This document shows positions 22,470 through 34,671 of a stretch of DNA of 64,000 bases, one piece after another. The notes beneath the pieces are model-generated. The model was not told the DNA's origin. It worked only from the letters and a program-made list of their open reading frames with translations, and ran no database searches. Position 1 is the first letter of the stretch; each line of letters starts with the position of its first letter. Both the position numbers and the translations under genes were made by a program. Source of the stretch: Castanea sativa (taxonomy: Eukaryota; Streptophyta; Magnoliopsida; Fagales; Fagaceae). Location: contig NC_134016.1 of assembly GCF_040712315.1 (NCBI RefSeq), forward strand, positions 20,138,390-20,202,389, read 5' to 3'.

Positions 22470-25366
22470 TAACTAATAGCCGAAACATTTGACTTTTTGT
22501 TGACCATGCCTCATTGCGCCACGTCGCTACATAAATTTTGCCACATATACATTTAAAAACATAAACAATTGTGACTTTTCATTTTTCTATAGGCAATAGA
22601 CACATTTTTGACCAATAGACACTTTTTCGGTCAATAGGTACCTTTTTACTTTTTGCTAACCACTTCTTATTGCACTACACGACTACATAAATTAATCTAT
22701 ATCTATATATAATATAAAGTTGACACATTTCAGTTTTTGTTAGCCACTCCTTATTGCACCACATGGCAATTGAAATTTATGCCATGTATACATTTAAAAA
22801 CTCCAAACAGTTATGCCTTTTTATTTTGCCTGTTAAGTTTCAGTATCTACTCACCATTTCACATAAGATGTATATATTAAATAAAAAGAAATTTTATTTG
22901 CGTAGCATAAGTAGATTTGAGACATTTGTATAATGGTTGAATAATAAACAAATGGAAACCATAACACACCTGTTGGGTTTTTGTATTGAATGGTTGCCAC
23001 ATTTCACGTGTCCTCTTCAGATATTAACAAAATGCAATAATGGACAATGATTTCAATAATGTATGATGGTAGAGTAATGGAGAAAAGATTTGAGTTCAAA
23101 TCTGATGAATTTTATTTTGGTCGGTGGTCTCCTTGGTTCCTTTGCACATCCTCAATGGCTTAGATTGCTTTTCAGTTTGTTTCCAAATTGAAGAAAATGA
23201 ATGCAAGGAGACAGAAGAAATGGTTACCGCAAATAATTGCTAGAATTAATAGTTTAAATTTATGGGCAGTTGAAGGAATATAGAAGAGTTTGAAAACTAG
23301 GAGAGTGGTCCAATTTTTTAGACAATGTTTTACAGATTTTACTGATTTCTGGACCTTTTCACTATTTAACAAAAAAAAAAAAAAATATGATTTACAAATA
23401 ACAATTTTAGAGAAATGCACGGGCACATTTTACAAATAACAATTTACCAAATGAATATGAATAACTATTTATACCCTAAGAATTATGACCCCTCAACAGG
23501 CACATTTCAATTCAATAGACACATTTTCAGTTAATAGACACATTTTCATTAAATAAACACATTTTTGGTCAATAGACACATTTTCATTCTATAGGCTGAT
23601 GGAAAATTACATGTTTGTATCGCATACAAAACATACGCAGCGGAAAAATAACGGATCTACTTCATTCGCAATTGATAACATGTACTATGTAAATTTTAGA
23701 ATTTTAGAACAAGAGAGCGTACCTTGATGTGGTGAAATTCAAAACAAGAATCAGAAGTACTCGGGAATACTTTTAATCTTCACTCCAATTCCACGTTACG
23801 CCCAAGAAGTGTAGTCTCCCAATCAGTGTGCCTCACTTTCACATACACACCATTTCACAATGATGTCTCTTTTTTTCATACACTAAAATTCTGTATGTTT
23901 TTCTCCTTATAACTGATTATCTAATTAGGTTAGCCTTTTAGGCCTTTCCAATTGGGCTTTAGTGTGTGGCTTGGAGTGGGACCAAAAGGGACTAATAAGA
24001 CACTAGCTCCAATGGGCCTTGGGCTTTTCTGTCAACTCTTGACAAGTCCAAAGTTACCATTAACTATAATTAATACCACTATATAAATATAGTTGCACTC
24101 TAGGCCTTATTTATAAATTATATCCCAAGACTCTATTATACATGCAACCCCTTCATAAAATATTTGTAGTAATACAAAGTCTTGTATGTAGACCGCCACT
24201 TTGTAAATTACTACATCTTATCCTTAAGTACCTGGTTTAATCCTTTAAAGTTATTCATCATATATTTATAAAATCCAATTTCATAAATATATACCTTAGT
24301 AACTTCTTACCAAAGTGGTTAGGTCTAACTCTCTGAATAACTGAACCCTTTAAACTTATCTCAAGGGAATATTTTATATCTCCATTAAGAGATTATGAAT
24401 TCTATCTTGAGAATATATATTCCATCAACACTAAATGTGGCTGCCCAACATACTGAGGTTTTGACCGTTACTTTAGATCTCACTCCTGATATATCAAAGC
24501 AACCTACACTTCACGATCAGGTCTATTATCCTCTCAAGATTAAGAGTTTATGTAAATAGAAGTTGTGAGATTTATTATTCATTTGACAATCGTTAAGAGA
24601 ATAATAAATCTCACAGCGGTCTAGTTCAATATATCTTAACTCTTAAAACATATCAACATACCAACTAGAAGTCTCCACTTCCATGATCAAGACAAATCAC
24701 CTTAGTTGATATGTTATAGTCCTCGCAGATGAAATGCCCAATTTCATCACCGACTACTAACTATAATTCTGAGTTTACAAAGAACTTGTGATTTATATCT
24801 TCTGTGACTTTCACATAAATCACATTCTGTGCATCTCATGGACTATATGATAATGTCCAATATTCATGTTTAGATTATAGATTACAATAAAACAACTTTA
24901 TTAATCACAATATTAAGTCATACGTCATGTCATACATAATGTTATACATAATATCATACATAGCATTATACAATAGGATTTAAGGGCATTAATCCTAACA
25001 TAGGCACCTTTCGGTCAATAGGTACCTTTTCATTCAATATTTACATTTTCATTCCATAAGCACATTTTCGGTCAATAAGTACATTTCTGTTCAATAGGTG
25101 CATTTTCGATTAATAAACATGTTTTTTTCATTCAATAGGCACATTTTCAACCAATAGACACATTTCATTAAATAGCCACCTTTTTAGTCAATAGACACCT
25201 TTCATATATATATTCAGTATTATATATACAGCACAAACTAAACTAAAAACACATCATTATGTCTCTTATTCCTTCTCATAAAAAGCTTATAACAATATCG
25301 TTTCCCCCCCCCCCCCTAAATTCATCCAGTAGCTATTTCCCGTGCATCGCATGGGTTAGCAACTAG
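22470..25366 (+). mobile_element. Helitron-like element, + orientation, interrupted by a solo LTR
   Basis: The 3' end is the best-supported part: hairpin CCCGTGC-ATC-GCATGGG at 25339-25355, a 7-base spacer, then CTAG at 25363-25366 followed by T, matching the Helitron 3' signature (hairpin just before CTRR, insertion next to T). The 5' border is uncertain: candidates are near 22470 or at TCTATATCTATATATAATA near 22700. No helicase or replication-initiator protein is encoded, so it would be non-autonomous. The body carries the 19-bp minisatellite and the S1 LTR at 23597-25000. Confidence 0.45.
23597..25000 (-). mobile_element. Solo LTR, family S1 copy 2 (1404 bp)
   Basis: TGATGGAAAATTACATG to AATCCTAACA, flanked by TAGGC on both sides (23592-23596 and 25001-25005). 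Inserted inside a unit of the 19-bp minisatellite. Confidence 0.9.
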
Positions 25367-25418
25367 TATACACACATACACACACACACACTAGTTGCTA
25401 ACTCGTACAATTCACGAG
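25339..25418. repeat. Two Helitron 3' ends facing each other
   Basis: The + strand reads GGGTTAGCAACTAGT (25353-25367), then 23 bp of CA-rich sequence, then ACTAGTTGCTAACTCGT (25390-25406), the reverse complement of the same terminus. Each side keeps its own hairpin. Confidence 0.75.
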
Positions 25419-25698
25419 AATAGCTATTGAATGAGTTTTAGGGAAAAAAAAACCGCTAATTTTGAGTTTTTATTTTATTTTATTTTTAGAATGAATTAAT
25501 TTTGAGTTGTAGTGAGCAAAAATGTATGAAAAAAAATTTATATTAAAAGAAATAGTACAAAGTTTTATTAGTTAGGTAGAAGAAAATAATGTTATTTTCT
25601 TTCTTAGTTCTTCGTGGAAAGGAATAAGAGATAGAATGTTGCATCTCAGGTTTAGTTTGTGTTGTATATATAGGAATATACATGATAAATTGTAATGT

Positions 25699-25835
25699 AT
25701 ATACCAAAAAGAGCCTATTGAAATGTCATGACCCTTCATATTGATATACCAAAAGGAGCCTATTAAAATGTCATGACCCTTCATATTGATATACCAAAAA
25801 GTGCCTATTGAAAGGTCATAACCCTTTATATTGGA
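25699..25835 (+). repeat. 45-bp tandem repeat, three copies
   Basis: Units start ATACCAAAAAGAGCC, ATACCAAAAGGAGCC and ATACCAAAAAGTGCC at 25701, 25746 and 25791. Confidence 0.85.
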
Positions 25836-25856
25836 TGTATATATTAAAGAAATAGA

Positions 25857-25992
25857 TTGAATGAAAATGCGTCTATTGACTGAAAATGTGTCTATTGAAT
25901 GAAAATGTGTATATTGATTAAAATGTACCTATTGAATGAAAATGTATCTATTAACCGAAAATATGCATATTGAATGAAAATGTGCCTATTGA
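25857..25992 (+). repeat. 19-bp minisatellite, about seven copies
   Basis: Consensus TGAATGAAAATGTGTCTAT. The reverse complement forms further arrays at about 22600-22650, 23495-23596 and 25001-25205. Confidence 0.85.
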
Positions 25993-26289
25993 AGGGTCAT
26001 AATTCTTTGGGTATAAATAGCGGTTCATATTCAACTTTTTCTCTTTGATCTTTCTTAGAAACATAAGAAACCTGTGAGTATTCTCTAAAATTTCTATTTG
26101 TAGAACCCAATAAACTTGATTGTATCCTGGGATTAAATTTATGGTAACCTTTTAACAACTCTTGTGTGGGGGAAAATACTGTTTAAGGATAACATTCAAT
26201 TGTGCTTCCAATTCAATCAAATTTTCTATTTTTCTACTGGATCATTTTGTTATTTCATTATATTACTCCTCTAAATTCCCAACAGTTTG

Positions 26290-27165
26290 GACAGATGATT
26301 TTTTTATTTAATAAGTCACATTACCCTCTTATTTATTTTGTGATTAGAAAATACATTAACTCAGAATTATGATGAATGAAAAATATTAACCTTTAGAGAA
26401 AAATATAAAGCAGAGTCTTAGTGGAGTTGGAAACTTGGAATACAAATTTTATGCCTCATTTTTGGAACATTTTGCAACTGTTACATGATAACAACAGCTG
26501 TGCGAGTTGTAATTCTAATAGAGATTATGTCTTAATTTTAATAAACTTTCTCTAGTAGTATCTACTAAGTTCAACATGTTATGTTTCAAAGAGAAGAGAA
26601 GATCAAAAGTTTACAATCTATTTAGGAGTTCTCTTTTTAAATTCAAAAAGATAGTAGAGTAGGAGTCTTTTAGTTTTGGTTTCGATTACTCTTTTCGCTT
26701 GCTTGTGTCTCTCTTTTTTTAAAAAAATTATATTTAACTAATTTTAAATATAATTAGTTTTGGATGCAGTAGTTTTAGGCAAATGCTTTGCAAAGAGTGG
26801 AGCAAAACATTTACAATTAACTCTAAGAGGGTATCAATTCATTCGGCTTCCAATCATTTCAAAGTAAGTTCCGCATGCTAGGTGAATGGGTCGCATAAAA
26901 CATGGTTTAGTTCTTCCTGGTTGTGATTTGTTTTAGTATTTTTTTGAATTTGTTTTGATGAACTTAGAAATTTGGAATATAATTTTGGTAAATTATTTAA
27001 ATATTAATCATTAATTGAAAACTTAATTGAATAATCAATGAAGATATAATTTTTTACAAAGCATAAAACAGCATAATTTAACATCCTAACCCAAACCACA
27101 TGGCGTTATGTTGGTTTCCACTTGTGTGGGAACTTGGGATATTGAGTCAAAAAAGCCTAATCTAA
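26290..27165. other. AT-rich spacer left of GypC
   Basis: Nothing recognised. Ends in CACAT, the target duplication of GypC. Confidence 0.6.
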
Positions 27166-27170
27166 CACAT

Positions 27171-27855
27171 TGTTAGGAGCTTTACTTGTTGTTGATGGTG
27201 GCATGATGGCAGTTACTTTGTGTGCTGCATGTGGGCAAGTTGTGTGTGCTGTAGTGCTTATGGGAGGTCTTGAGCATGGGCCAAGCCTCCAAAAATGTGT
27301 GAAAACATATTGTGTGGGCTGCTAGAGAATGGGCAGAGGCCCCATGATCTATTGAGACATTGGCTATGCATGTGCAACATGTGTAATGGCAGTTACCAAG
27401 TAGTTCCTAGCTTTCCTTATGATCAAACCTACTGTGTAGGGGTTGGAAACATGGAGAGCAAGCCAAGACAACATCAGTTTAAGGTGTCCTAAGTCAGATT
27501 ACAAGTGGCAAATTGTCCAAGACCCAGGCTGTTACTAGGCAGTAACTGCCATAGTAGTTAATTCTGTGTATTTCATCCTAAGGTTTCTTAAGGTGTCAAC
27601 AACAGTGTATTTGGCCTTGGAAAAATTATGTGTAATTCTCTAGGCTTGTAAAATGGTTTCCTTTGTACTTGAGATGAAGTAATAAAAGTTGGGGGTGGGT
27701 TACTTGTAAATATTGTGTGTGCTTTGTGTTTATACATCCCCATATAATATGTTCTAAGTATTACTGCAGTGCGTGTATGGTGTTGGTTGAGACTAAGTTA
27801 GGGACTTAGGACCATCACAAGCAGAAAATTTGAGTGAAAAACTAACCCTATGACA
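27171..27855 (+). repeat. 5' LTR of GypC, internally deleted
   Basis: Starts TGTTAGGAGCTTTACTTG, matching 41686 onward, then jumps to sequence matching 42160 onward, and ends CCCTATGACA. The match continues across the two solo LTR insertions of the 3' LTR, which confirms the pairing. Confidence 0.8.
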
Positions 27856-27856
27856 A

Positions 27857-27875
27857 TTGGTATCAGGGCCTGGTT
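27857..27875 (+). other. Primer-binding site of GypC
   Basis: TTGGTATCAGGGCCTGG begins two bases after the LTR; initiator tRNA-Met type with one A-to-G change. Confidence 0.8.
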
Positions 27876-27878
27876 GCA

Positions 27879-28368
27879 ATGACTTTGGACACCAAGGCAA
27901 GGGTGACTGTCTTGGAGAACATACTTGGAGTTCCTGCAAAGGGAGAACAACTTTCTGTGTGTGACAGATTGGATGCACTGTCTGCAGAAACTTCTATGAT
28001 ACGAATGAGATTTCTGAACAGAGGGATGTTATCCTGATTCGTGTTGAAGAGTTGGCTGCTGCACTGGATGCCCAGGGCAGCGCAGCAAGAGAGACCCAAA
28101 GCCAACTTGAGATCGAAATTGCCTTGTTAAAAAGGGAATGCGTGGCCTGCCTAGGGAGGGGGAAGTGACCATCAATGTGAAGGTGCCTGAACCAAAGCTT
28201 TTTAATGGTGCTAGGAGTGCCAAGGATTTGGAAAATTTCCTTTGGGACATGGAGCAGTACTTCAAGGCTATAAGGGTGCCTGATCAAGAGATGGTAACCA
28301 TTACTAGTATGTTTCTTTCAAGGGATGCCAAGTTATGGTGGAGAACCCGTGTGGAAGATGATGCTGGT
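27879..28368 (+). pseudogene. gag of GypC, first part
   Basis: Frame starts at ATG 27879 (MTLDTKARVTVLENILGVPA). Frameshifts occur near 27997 and 28130. The capsid domain is readable at 28141-28368: VPEPKLFNGARSAKDLENFL, then MEQYFKA, then SRDAKLWWRTRVEDDAG, at which point CopE interrupts it. The gag resumes at 37811. Confidence 0.85.
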
Positions 28369-30822
28369 TGAAAGTTCAATTAGTGTATAAAACACAAATG
28401 AACGTTTAGACCCCAATTCCCAAAATACCAACACAAGCTTATAATCAAACAATATATGTGCAGAAAATGAAATATATGAAGGAAAAATTCTGGTTTTGTA
28501 TCTCATACAAAACACATAGCGGAAGCAACAAACAAGGATCTATTTCATTCAAAATTGATAACGTGCACAATGTAAATTTTAGAATTTAAGAACAAGATAG
28601 CGTACCTTGGTGTGGAGAAATTCAAAACAAAGATTAGAAGCACTTGGGAACACTTTTAATCTTCACTCCAATTCCACTTTACGCCCAAGATGTGTGGTCT
28701 CTCAATCAGTTTTTCAAAGGGAGAATGAAAGTGTGTCTCACACTCTTTCACACACACCGTTTCTTATTTTTCTTTCTAACTAATAAAAATTCTGTATGTT
28801 TCTCCCTTTATAACTAACTGATTATCTAATTGGGCTAGCCTATTAGGCCTTTCCAATTGGGCTTTAGTGTGTGGCTTGGAGTGGGACCAAAAGGGACCAA
28901 TAAGACACTAGCTCCAATGGGCCTTGGGCTTTTCCGTCAACTCTTGACAAGCCCAAAGTTACCATTAATTATATTTAATACCACTATATAAATATAATTG
29001 CACTCTAGGCCTTATTAATAAATTATATCCCAAGACTTTATTATGCATGCAACCCCTTCATTAAAATATTCGTAGTAATCCAAAGTCATGAATATAGACT
29101 GCCACTTTGAAGATTACTACATCTTAATCCTTGAGTACCCGGTTTAATCCTTTATATTATTCATCATATATTTATGAAATCCAATTTCATAAATATATAC
29201 TTTAGTAACTCCTTACTAAAGTGGTTGGGCCCAACACTTTGAATAACTAAACCCATTAAACTTATCTCAAGGGCATATTTTGTATCTCCATTAAGAGACT
29301 ATGAATTCCATCTTGAGAATATATGTTCCATCAACACTAAATGCGGATGCCCAACATACTGAGGTTTTGACCGTAACTAATAGATCTCACTCCTGATATA
29401 TCAAAGCAACAACATCTCATGATCAAGTCCATTATTCTCTCAGGATTTAGAGTTGATGTAAATAGAAGTCGTGAGATTTATTATTCATTTGACAGTCGTT
29501 AGGAGAATAATAAATCTCACAGCGGTCCAATTCAATATGTCTTAACTCTTAAAACATATCAACATACCAACTAGAAGTCTCCACTTCCATGATCAAGACA
29601 AATCATCTTAGTTGATATGTTATAGTCTTCGCAGATGAAACGCCCAATTTCATCACCGACTACGAACTAAACTTCTGAGTTTACAAAGAACTTGTGATTT
29701 ATATCTTCTGTGACTTTTCACATAAATCATATACAATGTATCTCATGGACTATGATAATGTCTTAGTTCATTTATAGATAGTCTCATATAATTAAACAAT
29801 TTAATTATTAAATACATGCCAATAAATTGGGTTTTAGGGCATAAACCCCAACAATATAAGCTATAACCAAATTGGTAACACACTCTAAACCATATTTAAT
29901 CACAAATACAACAGTAATTAAAAGGTAAAGAGAAAGGGAAGAAAGATACAAACGCAAAGATAACACACCGATGTGTTATCGAAGAGGAAACCGAAGTACT
30001 CGGTGAAAAACCTCTTCGTCTCCCTCCAAGCAGTCAATAATTCACTAGAGAATGAAGTTAGGATACATGAATAGCAGAAGACCCTTCAAGCCTAATCTAC
30101 CTAGTGCACCTATGCCCTCCAAGCTTCTTGCTCCAACAGGGTTATGCCGAACCTTGTCTTCTCTAGCTTACCAGATCCCGCAATAAGCCCATCGCATCAA
30201 CCAAATGAATTGGTCCCATCTAAACTGCTTCCCAAACACTTAAACACCTCCTAACTGATATGGGTGTGGTGAGATAAGGATTTGGCTAAATGTACCTCTC
30301 AAGGACATATCAATGGAGAAGGTGAAAGTAGAGGAATTTGGAGAATCAAAGGATGAAGATTGTGGATGAGTCAATCTTGTTTTTCTTTAGGCTTTTTCTC
30401 TCAAAATTCTCTCTGGAAGTTCTCTACATTTCGTGGGTATAAGGGTATTTATAGTAGGGTGTATGAGGAATGTGAAACATCAAGTTTATCCAAACAGGGC
30501 ATTCTGGCGACTCGACCTTGCGACTAGAAGGAGTCGCGAGCTAACTGCCTGACCAGACTGGAAGTTTTGTCCTGTAGTGCTCCAGTTGTCATGACCCTTC
30601 AGCTCCCCTGCATGCTCCACATGTGTGCCACCTTTGGTGACTTGCTTGCGAGATCCAGTCGTGAGGCTCTTCTTGATTGCACACTTTTGAGGTTTCTTCA
30701 CACTCTCTCACACACTACCCTTACATAATTCCCACCTAAATACAGGGTATCTAATTGTTAAAATACAAGCAAATTTGGCACGGAATAAAGCCAACACATG
30801 ATTGAATAAATTCAATCTTACA
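28369..30822 (-). repeat. 3' LTR of CopE, split by a solo LTR
   Basis: Matches 36711-37808 from TGAAAGTTCAATTAGTG to AATCTTACA once the insertion at 28477-29858 is removed (about 1.07 kb against 1.10 kb). Confidence 0.9.
28477..29853 (-). mobile_element. Solo LTR, family S1 copy 3 (1377 bp)
   Basis: TGAAGGAAAAATTCTGG to AAACCCCAACA, flanked by ATATA at 28472-28476 and 29854-29858. The uninterrupted site is visible in the other CopE LTR near 36810. Confidence 0.95.
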
Positions 30823-31516
30823 ATCTCCCCCTTTGGCTATTCCAAGACAAAACCCTAAAACAGACTCTAGACTTAACATGTGAGTTGGGAACAATTGCCA
30901 AAACTCACTCACACCTAACTCTAGAAATTGTGAAGCTCTTGAACCATACAAACATGATTTTTCCTGAAAACAAAACACAAGATGTTGTAAGCAAAAATCT
31001 TGAAATGCATATGGAGCAAGCACAAAGCGATCAAGTAGTAAAGATTAAAGCAATAAAGCATGACTTGACCAAATATGAATAATCACTATAAGCAGTGAAT
31101 CACAATGAACATTCACACAAGGAATGAACATCCGAACATGCAAGCTAATAAGCTTTATGCAAAGTATCATTTGCATGTCCAAAACTCAACCGATACATAA
31201 ACACAAGGTAGATGCATCAAGGATATAAAATCCAACAAGGCACAAGAGAGAAGTACTAAAGAAAATACATAACATTAACTAAAAGTACTAAGCTACAAAG
31301 CAAAGGTACAAAATATAAAGCATGCATAGATAAAAACACAACATCAGACATGAAATAAAAATACACCAGAAACACAATATTAAATTTGCTACGACTGCTT
31401 TTCTTGCTACTCTTGCTGTTCTTGTTCTTCTTCATCTCCAATGCTCCCCCTTTGATCTAGCTCTATCTCCCCCCATCAAGACATGGTATTATCTCCCCCT
31501 TTTTGTTACAATATAG

Positions 31517-32614
31517 CTAATCTTCATCTTCCTCTAGCTTCCGTTGGATTTGATCCAATTGGGTTTGGAGATATGTGAATTTTGTATCAAACCGGGTGTG
31601 ATGAGAGTACATGAAAGATGCTAGACTGGAGACTTTGGTGCTAAGGTCTTGCATAGAGCCAAGGATGTTGTCCAACTTCTCATCATTTGAATGAGAACTA
31701 GACTGTGCACCATCATGAGGAGCATTACATTCTAGCTTGATCCCCTTCTTGCTGTGAACAATGTTGGCATGCAGAGTCCGAATGTTGATAGGACTCGGTT
31801 GAGGATAGGGATGCTCGTCATTTGTTGGATGAACATCTTTGAGCTTCAATATTTTTGAGATGGGGCAGCAAAAAGGAACGCAATTCCTTGAGCCAGTTCT
31901 TTCAGCAGTTTTGCTCAAAATGTGGAAGATATAAGAGCAAATATCAATTTCTTCTTCATTAACCAGGTCATGAAGGAACAAATTTCTACCAAGATTCATG
32001 TATCTGGTGCTGGAGAGAGGGTAGAGGTTGTATAACATGAGTGTTGTGAGTACCCTCAATTCAGACGATAGTGATAAAATGCTAATTGATTTCCCATTGG
32101 GAGAAAATTCCAAGTTTACTCTTAGAGTTTCCCGAAGTAAATCCTCTTTTGGATACAAGTCATCATACACTGGTGGCTTTGGGAACATTGGCCGATTAAT
32201 GCTTAAAATATCTGCAAGATAGGTTGGTGTCACCTTGAAACTCTTTCCTCAAACCCAACATTTCAGCTCATCTCCTTCTGAAATAGCATTTGCATAAAAC
32301 TCCTTGACCATATTCTTATATGGTTCCTTAAAGCTAGTCAAAAGAAAGTTCCAATCCTTGGTGGCAAACCATTTCGGAATGTTTATATCAAGAAGAGATT
32401 CCTAATCCACCACCCTTTCTACCAACAAGGGAGCATATCTGAAGTAACTATCATATCTTTGAGCTACTGCATAGGATCTAAACTTCTCAGTATCATAAAA
32501 GCCTATGGATGACCGAGTTTTCTTGGACTTAGGGGAGCAGTTGTCCAGATCGATCACAGGTTCCTTACCCTTGCTGCTACTTCCTTTTACAGCCGATTTC
32601 TTGAAGGGAGACAT
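31517..32614 (-). pseudogene. Putative plant transposon protein ORF (PF20167-type) of CopE
   Basis: The frame starts at ATG 32614 (MSPFKKSAVKGSSSKGKEP) and runs to a stop at 31517, about 365 residues with two internal stops (near 32401 and 32249). An N-terminal basic/Ser-rich stretch is followed by a globular part including AVAQRYDSYF, then IPKWFATKDWNFL, then VTPTYLADILSINRP, and a C-terminal helix-rich tail ending LQTQLDQIQRKLEEDED. I recognise this as the family annotated in plants as putative plant transposon protein domain; its function is unknown. It lies between gag and the 3' LTR, in the same direction as gag. Confidence 0.65.
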
Positions 32615-32629
32615 TAGCAAGTTGTGACA

Positions 32630-34671
32630 TGTAATATTGAAAAGCAAGAGAAAGAACAACAAACTTGATTAGCAATAAGTTAGTCCCTAAGAAGAGATTT
32701 TGAATTATCACCCTAAAAATGTATATATATATATATATACACACACACACATAGGGGAAAACAAAGAAAATTGACATGTGACAACCAGAATCATCAAGAC
32801 ATGTTGAAATAATGACAATGAGCACTAAAGCATGTCAAAATGTGTGTGTGTATGCATCTGATGCAAAAGTGAGAAAACTAGGGCACAAAGAACAAGAGAC
32901 ATTTCTTTATGTGTATGCTATGCACAACACAACATAATACTACTCAAAGATGAGAATCAAACATGAAAACATATATAATAAACATCACATCAAAAAAACC
33001 CATACACCAAACTCATCAAAAAATACCCAACCCATATTCGAGCATCATATTTTGCAAAACTTAACGAAAACTAAAAATCCAAGAAATCAGGGGCTAGAAA
33101 CATGAAATGCGTTAAGAAAAATAGAAAACCCATACCTTTTCTTAAAGATTGGTGAAGAGATGATAAAGAAAATGATGGATTTTTGAAAGAACACGGTGAG
33201 TTTGTGAGGGAGATGAACAAACAAGACAATGAACAATCACAATGTGAAAAGGAAAACAAAAAGGTTATAAAAACTGTCTAAAAATAACCCTCATTGTGCA
33301 AAACACGCATTTTTCGCGATTGGAATAACTTACGAACAAGTCACCAAAAACTCGTGTGACAAATTTTCAAAAATTTGTCTAAGTGTTTTTTGCGACTGGA
33401 AGGTCCACTTACGAGAAAGTCGCAAGAAAGTCGCGAATCATTCTGAGTAAACCTCGTAACTAGAGCTTCCACTTGCAAACCAGTTACTGTAGTGAGTCGT
33501 AAAGATGACAAAAACCCAGAAATTTTGAAATTTTTCTAAGTCTTTTTCGCGACTAAGGGCTTGACTCGCCAGAGAGTCGCGAAAGCTTCTAAGTAAGCTC
33601 GTGACTGGGTCTCGCGACTGGCTACATTCGCGAGATAGAGTTGCCAAAATAGAGTTGCACAGTTTTTGAAATTTTTCAAAAAAAAAAAAACATTTTGCAA
33701 AACAATTAAAGCACTCAAAAATCTTTTTGTGTTTGATCAACATATGATTGTGCATGTGCAACACATTTAATCAAGTACAATCACACAAATGAATAAGTCA
33801 TTAATTGAACATAGACATGTGTGATGTGTGTGGATATCAAATATGTGATAGTCCTTAGTCTAATGTGAAGCTTCAATGATAAATTCGACCAAGGCATACA
33901 CAATTAGTACTAGGAAGAGTGACCAATCTCCATTATAGAAATATGCATATATAACCTCCCACACAACTTGATTACATAAACTTGAAGCTTTACATTTGGC
34001 TTCTTTACAATTCATAACATTTGATCATTTTGATCTTTACATCTCTTTTTGAGATCGATGCCTGAAATTTTTAATATTTCAATTTGATGAGTAAGCCTTT
34101 GGCTTTTGGGCACCATACATTTTCATAAAAGTCGCTTTCCCTTTTTCCTAGTCAAATACTAGTATGTGCGACGGCTTTTGTAGCTCATTATCTCTTTTCA
34201 TTTTGAGATTTACATTTGTTGAGCTCTTTAAACAAAAAAAAATAGAAGGTTGGAAGATATATAGGCACAAGTCTATGCAAGTTTGAAGATCATCAAAACC
34301 ATTGACTAATCATTCATGACAAGTTTGAAGATCTATTTATAACAGTCACATAGATGTCAAGATTTTTTCCACATAGATATGAGTGCAAAAAGAACAAGCT
34401 ACGCTCGTAAAAGCACAAGGTTATTTGTATGAAGGTACAAGGCAAAACATGTGAGTGACATAGCACAACAATGCCGATCAAACCTTTTGGATTTTTTACT
34501 TTTAATGTGTTTTTGGATTTTTTGACACAAAAACAAGTGAAGATTGATAAAAAAATGTAAAGACATTCAAAGAAAAAAACAAACAAATGAAAATTTTCAA
34601 AAATAGAAAACACACAACCGATCAAAGTCCCATTACATCGGAAGTATTAATGCATGGACATGTTATAGAGC
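32630..34671 (-). other. Non-coding interior of CopE
   Basis: AT-rich, no reverse transcriptase or integrase motif. Between 33310 and 33660 the sequence GTCGCGA and close variants (TCGCGAC, GTCGCAA) occur repeatedly in both directions. (TA)n/(CA)n lies near 32721-32753. Confidence 0.6.

Larger units (their letters stand above)
25391..26000 (-). mobile_element. Helitron-like element, minus orientation
   Basis: CTAG at 25391-25394 and hairpin arms CTCGT/ACGAG at 25402-25418 form the 3' end in minus orientation. Several stretches further right match the + oriented neighbour in reverse complement (around 25215-25335), and both share the 19-bp repeat. The 5' end was not found; the right limit given is only where the similarity ends. 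Confidence 0.4.
25660..26284 (+). mobile_element. Possible solo LTR with TATA box (625 bp)
   Basis: Starts TGTTGTATATATAGG, ends AAATTCCCAACA and is flanked by GTTTG on both sides (25655-25659 and 26285-26289). A TATA element GTATAAATAG lies near 26019 and the following sequence looks like copia LTR leader. Against this: similarity to the opposite Helitron-like copy crosses the supposed left border, so the matching flanks may be chance. Confidence 0.35.

Noticed and set aside
25001..25205. Regular short repeats that might look like a CRISPR array
   Set aside because: Repeats are directly adjacent 19-bp units without unique spacers, in plant nuclear DNA.
31256..31441. Small minus frame after the CopE second ORF
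   Set aside because: Low-complexity Lys/Ser and hydrophobic runs; no family and no start context.
34314..34625. 103-residue minus frame, Phe/Cys-rich, in CopE
   Set aside because: AT-rich biased composition, no domain, lies in the non-coding interior after gag.
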